Assembly: GCA_963786155.1 (NCBI GenBank)
Contig: CAWAXW010000006.1
Location: forward strand, 434,001 to 498,000
Reading direction: 5' to 3'
Length of the DNA: 64,000 nt
Source: CAWAXW01 sp963786155
GTDB lineage: Bacteria > Actinomycetota > CADDZG01 > WHSQ01
The position numbers and the translations under genes are program-made. Under the pieces are notes generated by a model. That model was not told the origin of the DNA. It saw only the letters and a list, made by a program, of their open reading frames with translations, and made no database searches. Shown here in pieces: positions 7,937 to 15,391 of the stretch. Every line of letters begins with the position of its first letter. Position 1 is the first letter of the stretch.

Positions 7937-8625
7937 ATGGAAGGTCAGCTCAGCTTCAGGCGTCTGGCGGCAGGCGCCGGGGCCCTCGCAGCGGTCCTGT
8001 TCCTGGCCGTGGGCCTGATCCCACCGGGGCCGCTCTCGCTCGCCTCGTCGCTCGAAGAGGTCGTTGAGTACTTCCAGAGGAGCCAGAGCGCGCTGCTCAC
8101 CCGGGCCACGTTCCACGTCCTGTCGTATGCGTTCTTCACCGTGTTCGCCGTCGGGCTGTGGACCGTCACGGGCCCCGCCCAACGCATGCGGGGCGAGGGA
8201 TGGGGTGCGGTGGGCTTGTTCGGCACGATCTCGGCCGCGGTCCTCTCGGTCGTCTCGGCGTCCTCGGTCGTCGCCGTCACCATCTGGACCAACGAGCGGC
8301 TGTTCGATCCGAACACCGCTTACGTCATCTACTTCTTCGGTACCGCGGTTGCGGCGTTCGCCGGTGCGCTGGTGGCCGTCGGAATGGTGGGCTACACGAT
8401 CGCGGGATCCGCGCACGCCTCTTCGGGGGGCTGGAGGTCACTCTCGGGATCGTGATCATCGCCACCGGGATCATCGGGATGGGAGCTGCTACGACGAGCT
8501 TCACCAGCTTCTTCAGCTACGTGGGATTCGGCGGAGGGTTCCTGCTGGCCGTCTGGACGGGCCTCGTTAGCTACAGGATGTCGCGCGCCGAGCTTCCCGA
8601 AGGGAACGATGTCGCGGCCCCATAA
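7937..8625 (+). CDS. Multi-pass membrane protein, reading frame broken near 8410-8430
   Basis: An integral membrane protein of unknown function with about six hydrophobic segments; DUF4386-like proteins are comparable, but the match is not certain. The first frame (start ATG 7937 with AGGTGG five bases upstream) stops at 8455. The homologous continuation (ARLFGGLEVTLGIVIIATG to the end at 8625) is in another frame entered near 8410-8430. Restoring one missing base gives 229 residues with a continuous hydrophobic pattern. Read as a probable sequencing indel rather than a true pseudogene. manB starts 9 bases later. Confidence 0.65.
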
Positions 8626-8634
8626 GATGCGGCG

Positions 8635-9981
8635 GTGGCGCGCGACCTAAGTTCGATATTCAAGGCTTACGACATCAGGGGCGTTTATCCCTCTGAGTTT
8701 GACGAGGACGCGGCGCGCCGGATCGGCGGCGCATTCGCAACCTTCGTAAAGACCCCCAAGATCGCCGTGGGCCGCGACATGCGGACCTCTTCGCCCGATC
8801 TTTTCGAGGCGTTCGCGGCGGGGGCAGCGGCCGCGGGGGCCGAGGTAGTCGACGTCGGGCTCGTGTCGACCGACGCTCTGTACTTCGCCTCGGGACGACT
8901 CGATGTCCCGGGCGCGATGTTCACCGCGTCGCACAACCCGGCTCGCTACAACGGGCTCAAGCTGTGTCGGGAGCGGGCTGCTCCCATCGGGGCCGACTCC
9001 GGGCTCGCGGAGATCCGCGCGCTTGCCGAATCCAACGACTACGCGGGCGAGGAGTCCCGGCTCTCGGCTGCGCCGGAGCTGCTGGCGCAGTACGCGGACC
9101 ATTGCCGGTCGTTCGCGGACCCCACGCTCCTGCGGCCGCTGAAGATCGCGATCGACGCGGGCAACGGCATGGCCGGCCTCACCGTTCCGCTCGTGTTCGA
9201 TTCCCTGCCGTTCGAGGTCGCCCCTCTCTACTTCGAGCTCGACGGCACGTTCCCCAACCATCCTGCGAACCCGATCGAACCCGAGAACCTCGCCGATCTC
9301 CAGAAGCTCGTCATCGACCAAGGCTGCGATGCAGGCATCGCGTTCGATGGGGACGCCGATCGCATGTTCCTGGTCGATGAGACAGGGAACCTCGTCTCGG
9401 GTTCGGCGACGACGGCCCTCGTCGCCGCCCGGCTCTTGAAGAAGAGCCCGGGGGAGGCCGTTATCTACAACTTGATCTGTTCGTGGACGGTCCCGGAGGT
9501 GATCGTGGAGAACGGCGGGCGCCCCGTCCGCACCCGGGTGGGCCACTCGTTCATAAAGGAGATCATGGCCGAGACGGGCGCGATCTTCGGAGGCGAGCAC
9601 TCCGGTCACTACTACTTCAGGGACAACTTCCGCGCCGACTCCGGGATGATCGCGGCTCTCGTCGCGCTCGAAGCGTTGTCCGAGAGCGGCGGTCCGCTCA
9701 GCGGGCTCCTACAACCCTTTGATCGTTACTCCGCCTCGGGAGAGATCAATTCGGAGGTATCGGATCAGCAAGGCACGATGGACCTGCTGGCCGAGTCCTT
9801 TCCCGACGGCAAGCAAGACTGGACGGATGGATTGACCATCGAGTACGAGGCCTGGTGGTTCAACTGTCGTCCTTCCAACACCGAGCCTCTGCTTAGGTTG
9901 AATCTCGAAGCTCGGACGGAGGGGTTGATGATTCAGAAACGCGATCAAGTGCTGGCATTGATAAGAGGAGGAGCGAAGTGA
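8635..9981 (+). CDS. manB: Phosphomannomutase / phosphoglucomutase
   Basis: A 448-residue alpha-D-phosphohexomutase that interconverts hexose 6- and 1-phosphates, feeding GDP-mannose and hence mannosylated lipids and glycans. All four signatures are present: the phosphoserine loop TASHNPARYNGLK, the metal loop DGDADRMF, the sugar loop GGEHSGHYYF, and the phosphate-binding RPSNTEPLLRLN. Start is GTG 8635 (ARDLSSIFKAYDIRG is a typical N-terminus). The stop overlaps the next gene's start as GTGA, so translation is coupled to the Trm112-like gene and the isomerase. Confidence 0.95.
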   Translation: MARDLSSIFKAYDIRGVYPSEFDEDAARRIGGAFATFVKTPKIAVGRDMRTSSPDLFEAFAAGAAAAGAEVVDVGLVSTDALYFASGRLDVPGAMFTASHNPARYNGLKLCRERAAPIGADSGLAEIRALAESNDYAGEESRLSAAPELLAQYADHCRSFADPTLLRPLKIAIDAGNGMAGLTVPLVFDSLPFEVAPLYFELDGTFPNHPANPIEPENLADLQKLVIDQGCDAGIAFDGDADRMFLVDETGNLVSGSATTALVAARLLKKSPGEAVIYNLICSWTVPEVIVENGGRPVRTRVGHSFIKEIMAETGAIFGGEHSGHYYFRDNFRADSGMIAALVALEALSESGGPLSGLLQPFDRYSASGEINSEVSDQQGTMDLLAESFPDGKQDWTDGLTIEYEAWWFNCRPSNTEPLLRLNLEARTEGLMIQKRDQVLALIRGGAK

Positions 9982-10142
9982 CCCTGGACGCGCGACTGCT
10001 CGAGATCCTCATCTGTCCGAAGTGCCACGGCGAAGTCGAATACCTCGAGGCCGAACAGCTGATCGTTTGCCGAGGTGAATGTGGTCTTCGCTACCCGGTG
10101 CGCGACGGGATCCCGGTAATGCTGATCGACGAAGCGACATGA
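9978..10142 (+). CDS. Trm112-like zinc-ribbon protein, 54 residues
   Basis: A 54-residue protein starting at the GTG inside the manB stop overlap. A zinc site is formed by CPKC and a Cys pair in VCRGECGLRYPV, ending in RDGIPVMLIDEA. This is the Trm112/YcaR (UPF0434) fold. Eukaryotic and archaeal Trm112 activates methyltransferases; the role of bacterial members is unclear. A strong AGAGGAGGAG precedes it. It overlaps the isomerase start by 4 bases (ATGA), so manB, this gene and the isomerase are translated as one coupled unit. Confidence 0.88.
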   Translation: MTLDARLLEILICPKCHGEVEYLEAEQLIVCRGECGLRYPVRDGIPVMLIDEAT

Positions 10143-11209
10143 TCGACCTCGACGATCTCGCCGCGATCAAGCGGCTCGACTCGGAGGACGTCCTCGGCGC
10201 GGTCGAGGGCTTTGCCGATCAGGTGAGAGCCGGGTGGGACATCGGCCGCGCCGCGACCGACCTTCCTTCCGCCGAAGGGATCGAGTCGATAGTCGTGTTG
10301 GGCATGGGGGGCTCCGGTGTCTCCGGCGACGTGGTCCAAGCCGTGGCGGAGCCGCGGCTCCCCTGGCCGTTCCGAACGATCAAGAGCTACGGCCCTCTGC
10401 CCGAATGGATCGGACGGAACACTCTCGTCTTCGCCGTTTCCTACTCGGGGAGCACCGAGGAGACCGTCGCCGCCCTCCAGGAAACCCATGAGCGCGGCGC
10501 GCGCGCAATAGCGGTCTCGTCTGGGGGACCACTCGCCGAGATGGCATCCGAATACGGCCTTACGCACATTGCGATCCCTACGGGTTTGCAGCCGCGCGCC
10601 TCGCTCGGCTATCTGACGATGCCACTGCTCGCGGCCCTGACACAGGTCGGACTCATCCCCGATCCACAGGATGACGTGGAAGAAGCGATCAAAGTGCTCT
10701 CCGTGATCGGCGAGCGTTGCCACCGCGATCGTTCCCGCGATGAGAACCCGGCCAAAGATCTGGCGGCTCGGATCCTCGGGCGCGTGCCGGTCGTATACGG
10801 CGGGAACGGCTTGAGCTCGGTCGCCGCCTATCGATTCAAGTGCGACCTGAACGAGTACGGCAAAACGCCCGCGTTCTCCAACGTGTTACCCGAGCTCAAC
10901 CACAACGAGATCGTCGGTTGGAACCAGCTCGCGGAGCTGACTCGCCAAAACTTCATGCTGGTGGCTCTGCGCGATGCGGAGGAGCACCCCAGGATCGACA
11001 AGCGCTTCGATCTGACGCGCGAGTTGATCGAGAACAATCTCGCGGAGGCCATCGAGATCCCCTCCGAGGGTTCGTCGCGCCTGGCTCGGCTGCTGAGCCT
11101 TATCCTCGTCACACAGCTTGCCTCGATCTACGTCGGGCTGGGCTACGGGATAGACCCCGGTCCCGTCGAGGTGATCCAGAAGCTGAAGTCAGAGCTCGCC
11201 AACAGTTAA
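10139..11209 (+). CDS. Bifunctional phosphoglucose/phosphomannose isomerase
   Basis: A 356-residue SIS-domain isomerase interconverting fructose 6-phosphate with glucose 6- and mannose 6-phosphate. The first SIS domain has VLGMGGSGVSGD and the phosphate-binding VSYSGSTEETV. The C-terminal domain carries the conserved ELNHNEIVGW, whose Glu/His are catalytic in the family. I place the start at the ATG at 10139, overlapping the Trm112-like stop, because the N-terminus IDLDDLAAIKRLD is typical and the upstream extension belongs to the overlapping gene. With manB it makes a short route from fructose 6-phosphate to mannose 1-phosphate. Confidence 0.93.
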   Translation: MIDLDDLAAIKRLDSEDVLGAVEGFADQVRAGWDIGRAATDLPSAEGIESIVVLGMGGSGVSGDVVQAVAEPRLPWPFRTIKSYGPLPEWIGRNTLVFAVSYSGSTEETVAALQETHERGARAIAVSSGGPLAEMASEYGLTHIAIPTGLQPRASLGYLTMPLLAALTQVGLIPDPQDDVEEAIKVLSVIGERCHRDRSRDENPAKDLAARILGRVPVVYGGNGLSSVAAYRFKCDLNEYGKTPAFSNVLPELNHNEIVGWNQLAELTRQNFMLVALRDAEEHPRIDKRFDLTRELIENNLAEAIEIPSEGSSRLARLLSLILVTQLASIYVGLGYGIDPGPVEVIQKLKSELANS

Positions 11210-11218
11210 GGAGTCCTC

Positions 11219-12481
11219 GTGGCCATAGAGCACGACATCCTCGATCCATCTCTCGCGCCCGACGGCACGCGGCGCATCCAATGGGCCGACCGGCAGATGC
11301 CGGTCCTGGCTCGGATCAGGGAGCGGTTCGAGAAGGAGCGCCCGCTCGACGGGATCCGCATCGCCGCTTGTCTGCACGTCACGACGGAGACGGCGAACCT
11401 GATGCGCACGCTGAAAGCCGGCGGGGCCGACGTGTCTCTGTGCGCATCCAATCCCTTGTCGACGCAGGACGAGACCGCCGCCGGGCTCGTGGAGGAGTAC
11501 GAGATCCCCGTCTATGCCATCCGCGGAGTGGATGACGCTCAGTACTACGCACACATCAAGGCCGTCCTCGATCTCCGTCCGATGATTACGATGGACGACG
11601 GCGGCGACCTCGTCACGATGCTCCACCAGCAGCGTCAGGATCAGCTAACCGAGATACTCGGCGGCACCGAGGAAACGACTACGGGCGTCATCCGGCTGCG
11701 CGCGATGGAGGCCGACAACGTGCTCGCCTACCCGGTGATCAGCGTCAACGACGCCTTCACCAAGCACATGTTTGACAACCGTTACGGGACGGGCCAGTCG
11801 GCGATCGACGGCATCATCCGCGCGACGAATGTCTTGCTGGCCGGTCGCACGGTTGTCGTGTGTGGCTACGGCATGTGTGGGCGCGGGGTCGCCACCCGTG
11901 CGAAGGGGATGGGCGCCGACGTCGTCGTGACCGAGATCGATCCTCTCAAGGCACTTGAAGCGGCGATGGACGGGTTCCGCGTCCTTCCGGGCGCGGACGC
12001 CGCGAGCCAGGGCGACATCTTCGTCACCGTCACTGGGAACAAGCACGTGCTCCGTCCTGATCACTTCGAGTTGATGAAGGACGGCGCGATCCTCGCCAAC
12101 GCAGGTCACTTCAACGTCGAGCTCGACCTTCCGGGCCTGGCCGCGATGGCGTCCTCACAGCGCGAGGTAAGGCGCGAGGTCGAGGAGTTCGTCCTTCCCG
12201 GGGACCGGCGCATCTACGTTCTCGCAGAGGGCAGGCTCGTAAACCTTGCCGCGGCCGAAGGCCATCCGGCCGCGGTCATGGACATGTCCTTCGCAAACCA
12301 GGCGCTGTGCTGCGAGTGGCTCGCCGCCAACGTCGCCACACTGGAGAAGAAGGTCTACCCCGTCCCCGAGCAGATCGACAAGGACGTCGCTCGTCTCAAG
12401 CTGGAGACGATGGGCATCCGCATAGACGAACTGACGGCCGAGCAGCGCGCCTACCTAGAAGGCTGGGAAGAAGGCACCTAG
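11219..12481 (+). CDS. ahcY: Adenosylhomocysteinase
   Basis: A 420-residue NAD-dependent enzyme that splits S-adenosylhomocysteine into adenosine and homocysteine. The Rossmann loop VCGYGMCGRGVATRAKG binds NAD, NDAFTKHMFDNRYGTG precedes it, and the N-terminus has ACLHVTTETANLM. It is the shorter, insert-free form, unlike the roughly 490-residue mycobacterial enzyme. The GTG start at 11219 has AAGGAG at 11208-11213. It is 9 bases after the isomerase and probably in the same operon. Its homocysteine product is a substrate of the cystathionine beta-synthase at 1.7-3.0 kb. Confidence 0.96.
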   Translation: MAIEHDILDPSLAPDGTRRIQWADRQMPVLARIRERFEKERPLDGIRIAACLHVTTETANLMRTLKAGGADVSLCASNPLSTQDETAAGLVEEYEIPVYAIRGVDDAQYYAHIKAVLDLRPMITMDDGGDLVTMLHQQRQDQLTEILGGTEETTTGVIRLRAMEADNVLAYPVISVNDAFTKHMFDNRYGTGQSAIDGIIRATNVLLAGRTVVVCGYGMCGRGVATRAKGMGADVVVTEIDPLKALEAAMDGFRVLPGADAASQGDIFVTVTGNKHVLRPDHFELMKDGAILANAGHFNVELDLPGLAAMASSQREVRREVEEFVLPGDRRIYVLAEGRLVNLAAAEGHPAAVMDMSFANQALCCEWLAANVATLEKKVYPVPEQIDKDVARLKLETMGIRIDELTAEQRAYLEGWEEGT

Positions 12482-12517
12482 CTTTACAAGAGCCTCGGTG
12501 CCTCCACCCAACGTCGA

Positions 12518-12763
12518 TTAGCCGGAGCACTCCGTTTGGAATTTAGCGGCTTCGGATGCCAACAAATCGGGGTCATCCTCGAATTCGGAGATGTCGGGAA
12601 ACGCCTCTTCCAGCTTCTCCTGAACGCACTCGCAGACCCCGGTCGGAGCACCGCCATTCTCGCAACCGGCGACGAAATCAATCCTGTCTTGCTCGGCCCA
12701 TCCATCGTCGCCCCCGCAGGCGGTAAAGACCAAAGTCATCAACACCACGATCGCCTTCTTCAT
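12518..12763 (-). CDS. Small cysteine-rich lipoprotein, paralogue of the 48.1 kb gene
   Basis: An 81-residue lipoprotein. The signal peptide ends in a lipobox (VFTAC, lipidated Cys at 16). The mature part has WAEQDRIDFVAGCENGG, a CEC pair and a terminal EC, so four cysteines could form two disulfides outside the membrane. The gene at 48105-48362 encodes an 85-residue relative with the same Cys spacing (W-EQ-x-D-x-x-AGCE, CEC, EEC). No known domain. It is convergent with ahcY and divergent from corA. Confidence 0.75.
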   Translation of the reverse strand: MKKAIVVLMTLVFTACGGDDGWAEQDRIDFVAGCENGGAPTGVCECVQEKLEEAFPDISEFEDDPDLLASEAAKFQTECSG

Positions 12764-12875
12764 GGCCCCTCCCGGAAGTTGGCTGTCCAGCGTAGGTAAC
12801 CTAACTCCAGCTCGGAAAGGCGAGCGGATCTCGCTTCTGTTAAGACCTCACCCTGCTCTGGCACCGGCCCTTTCC

Positions 12876-12913
12876 TTGCGCGTTGACGTCCACATATGGA
12901 CGCCATTGCGCAA
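12876..12913. promoter_or_regulatory. Concentric dyad between lipoprotein gene and corA
   Basis: Outer TTGCGC / GCGCAA (12876-12881, 12908-12913) and inner CGTCCA / TGGACG (12887-12892, 12897-12902) share exactly the same centre (12894.5). The site is 39 bases upstream of the corA start. It looks like an operator for a dimeric repressor; no regulator is identified. Confidence 0.45.
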
Positions 12914-12952
12914 AGTTGGCTCTCGGAGGGCCTCCGCCACTAATCTGGACCA

Positions 12953-13912
12953 ATGAATGTCGTTCGGGTGGCGCCCGAGGGCATCACCGAGCACGAACCG
13001 TCCGAGATCGCCGGCTTGCTCGATGCCGGCGGCTTCCTCTGGATCGACGCTCCCCATCATGCCGACATCGACCCCTCCATCGTCGTCGATGTCCTCGGCG
13101 TGCTGAAGGAGGACCTCGATGCGGCCGGAGAGCGCAGCCTCCTGCCGCGCGTCCAGGTGCGCGATGGCTACGCGTCGCTGATCGTGCAGGCGCTCGACCC
13201 GGACGGGCGCCTGTTCCAGATGGATGAGCTCATTAGCGAGAAGTTCCTCCTTACGATCCACGGCCCCCGTCCCGGGACATACGAAGCGGACATCGCAGTG
13301 GATATGGCTGCCCAGATCCGCCGTGACCTCCAACAGGGGGCGCTGGTCGTGGAGAACACCTCAGATCTGGGGGCCGCGCTCGTCGGGAAGATCGCCGACG
13401 CGCTCGAGGCCAACCTGAGCCGCGCCGCGAATTCCGCGGGGATGCTCGATCGCCAGATGCGCGAGAAGAAGACCGACGACCCCGAGAAGTTCCTCGAGGC
13501 GGCTTTCAGCGTCCGCCACGATCTCGTCACGATCGGCAATCGCCTCACCCAGAGCCGCGAGGCGTGCGGGTTGTTGGCGAACTCATCCGTCCAGCAATGT
13601 CGGCAACCGTTCGAGGAGCTGCGCGGCCGGTTCGCGCAATTGCGCACGGTGCTCGACGGCGAGACCGAGTTCCTCCGGGGGATGCTCGACTACTACGAGT
13701 CCCTGACGAACACGAAGATGAACATCGCCATGGAGCGCCTCGCCGTGATCGCGGCGGTCGCCCTCCCCATCACGGCGATCGGTGGCATCTTGGGCATGAA
13801 CACGATCGTCTCTTCGGAGACGCACGTGATCTACACGATCCTCCTGCTCGCTTTCATGGGCGCCCTGGCCTTCGTGATGCTCGTCTGGGCCAAGCGCCGG
13901 GGGTGGTGGTAG
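12953..13912 (+). CDS. corA: CorA-family magnesium/divalent-cation channel
   Basis: A 319-residue CorA-type channel. A cytoplasmic alpha/beta and long-helix domain (about 1-255) is followed by two C-terminal membrane helices. The pore signature GMN is present (ILGMNTIVSS, about residue 280), followed by the last helix and the cytoplasmic KRRGWW. It would form a pentameric Mg2+ uptake channel; cobalt, nickel or zinc transport cannot be excluded. ATG 12953 starts the protein. A dyad lies just upstream. Confidence 0.92.
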   Translation: MNVVRVAPEGITEHEPSEIAGLLDAGGFLWIDAPHHADIDPSIVVDVLGVLKEDLDAAGERSLLPRVQVRDGYASLIVQALDPDGRLFQMDELISEKFLLTIHGPRPGTYEADIAVDMAAQIRRDLQQGALVVENTSDLGAALVGKIADALEANLSRAANSAGMLDRQMREKKTDDPEKFLEAAFSVRHDLVTIGNRLTQSREACGLLANSSVQQCRQPFEELRGRFAQLRTVLDGETEFLRGMLDYYESLTNTKMNIAMERLAVIAAVALPITAIGGILGMNTIVSSETHVIYTILLLAFMGALAFVMLVWAKRRGWW

Positions 13913-13946
13913 GCGGAGCGTCGCACCTCGTCTCTAGGCTGTTGAG

Positions 13947-14612
13947 GTGTTACTCGGTTTCGATCCTCTCGGATCCATGACGTGCGCAGGCTGCGATCGC
14001 AACGGCAGCATCCTGTGCGATGCCTGCGCAGAAGGGATGGCTGCTGCGCAACCTCGGGCCGCGCCGGCTCCGGTCGAGCGCGTAGTGGCCGCATTGGACT
14101 ATGGGGATGCCGCGCGTCGGCTGGTGCTCGAGCTGAAATTGACGCGCAACCGAGCGGCGGCCGCGCCGCTCGCCGACGCGCTCTGGAATGCAGTTCAGCG
14201 CGAGGGCCTGATTGGACGCACGCTCGTGTGGGTTCCGGCTCGCAGCGGGGACGTCGCCGCGCGCGGGTTCGACCATGCTCAACTGATCGCTCGGGGACTG
14301 GCGCGACGGAGCGGGCTCCGGCTGGTGGCAGGCCTAAAGAGGTCTGGGCAGAGCGTCGATCAAAGCAGACTCGGCGCTCGTCAGCGCTGGGTCAACCTTG
14401 CCGAGGCCTTTGTGGCTCGAACGCAGATTCGTGGGCCCGTCGTTCTCATTGACGACCTCATCACGACGGGAGCGACAGCCTCGGCTTGCGCCTCCGCGCT
14501 AATCGAGGCAGGGGCCTCCAGCGTGGAACTAGCCGTGGCGTGCTCAGCCGATGGTGTCAGACGGGGGCCGGGATGGGCCACCTCGGCGGCACCATTTCTA
14601 TCTAGGCACTAA
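13947..14612 (+). CDS. comF: ComF-family phosphoribosyltransferase-like protein
   Basis: A 221-residue ComF protein. An N-terminal zinc finger (CAGC at about 13-16 and CDAC at about 24-27) precedes a type I phosphoribosyltransferase domain with the PRPP loop VVLIDDLITTGATASAC. ComF takes part in DNA uptake in competent bacteria and has been linked to DNA repair elsewhere. I used GTG 13947; ATG 13977, just before the zinc finger, is an alternative. Its place between ahcY and secA matches the mycobacterial order. Confidence 0.88.
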   Translation: MLLGFDPLGSMTCAGCDRNGSILCDACAEGMAAAQPRAAPAPVERVVAALDYGDAARRLVLELKLTRNRAAAAPLADALWNAVQREGLIGRTLVWVPARSGDVAARGFDHAQLIARGLARRSGLRLVAGLKRSGQSVDQSRLGARQRWVNLAEAFVARTQIRGPVVLIDDLITTGATASACASALIEAGASSVELAVACSADGVRRGPGWATSAAPFLSRH

Positions 14613-14623
14613 TGCTTAGGGAA

Positions 14624-14657
14624 TAGTTAGTGGTCATGCGCGTACAATCACTAACTA
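14624..14657. promoter_or_regulatory. Perfect 9-bp inverted repeat upstream of the response regulator
   Basis: TAGTTAGTG and CACTAACTA, separated by 16 bases, end 39 bases before the response-regulator ATG. There is no T-run, so an operator (perhaps autoregulatory) is more likely than a terminator of comF. Confidence 0.4.
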
Positions 14658-14696
14658 CCGTCTAAAGACCCCTATCGAAAGGTCCGATTCGTCCAC

Positions 14697-15389
14697 ATGG
14701 CCGCCGACCAGTCCGCCAATCGATCTGGTGACCCCCTGCGGGTCCTGATCGTGGACGACCACGCCCTGTTCAGGCGTGGCCTCCAGATGGTGCTCGAAGG
14801 CGAAGACGACCTCGATGTGGTGGGCGAAGCCAACGACGGCCACGAGGCCATCCAGAAGGCCGAGGAGACCACCCCCGACGTAGTCCTGATGGACGTCCGC
14901 ATGCCCAAGCGCTCTGGCATCGAGGCGACCCGGGTGATCAAGGACATCCTGCCCTCGACCAAGATCCTGATGCTCACGATCTCCGACGAGGAAGCCGACC
15001 TCTACGACGCGATCAAGGCCGGGGCCTCGGGCTACTTGCTCAAGGAGATCTCGATCGATGAGGTCGCCGGAGCCGTCCGCCAGGTCCACGCCGGCCAGAG
15101 CCTCATCTCACCGTCGATGGCCAGCAAGCTCCTCAACGAGTTCGCCAACCTCGTAAAGCGCCGCGACGAGCGAGCGCAACTACCGGGGCCGCGCCTCACC
15201 GACCGCGAGCTGGAAGTGCTCAAGCTGGTAGCCAAAGGCATGAACAACCGCGACATCGGAGCCGAGCTCTTCATCTCCGAGAACACCGTAAAGAACCACG
15301 TCCGCAACATCCTCGAGAAGCTGCACCTGCACTCGCGCATGGAAGCAGTCGTCTACGCAGTAAGAGAGAAGCTCCTAGACATCAAGTAG
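14697..15389 (+). CDS. NarL/FixJ-family response regulator
   Basis: A 230-residue two-domain regulator. The receiver has the acidic pair DD (20-21), phospho-acceptor Asp66 in VVLMDVRMP, and a conserved Lys in GASGYLLKE. The LuxR-type helix-turn-helix runs from LTDRELEVLKLVAKGM to SENTVKNHVRNILEKL (about 163-210). No sensor kinase is nearby, so it is an orphan here. In Mycobacterium the comparable position near comF and secA holds the mtrAB two-component genes. The inverted repeat just upstream could be its own operator. Confidence 0.93.
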   Translation: MAADQSANRSGDPLRVLIVDDHALFRRGLQMVLEGEDDLDVVGEANDGHEAIQKAEETTPDVVLMDVRMPKRSGIEATRVIKDILPSTKILMLTISDEEADLYDAIKAGASGYLLKEISIDEVAGAVRQVHAGQSLISPSMASKLLNEFANLVKRRDERAQLPGPRLTDRELEVLKLVAKGMNNRDIGAELFISENTVKNHVRNILEKLHLHSRMEAVVYAVREKLLDIK

Positions 15390-15391
15390 TA

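Noticed and set aside
10079..10138. Upstream extension of the phosphosugar isomerase
   Set aside because: This part is the 3' half of the Trm112-like gene; the ATGA overlap at 10139 gives a natural start.
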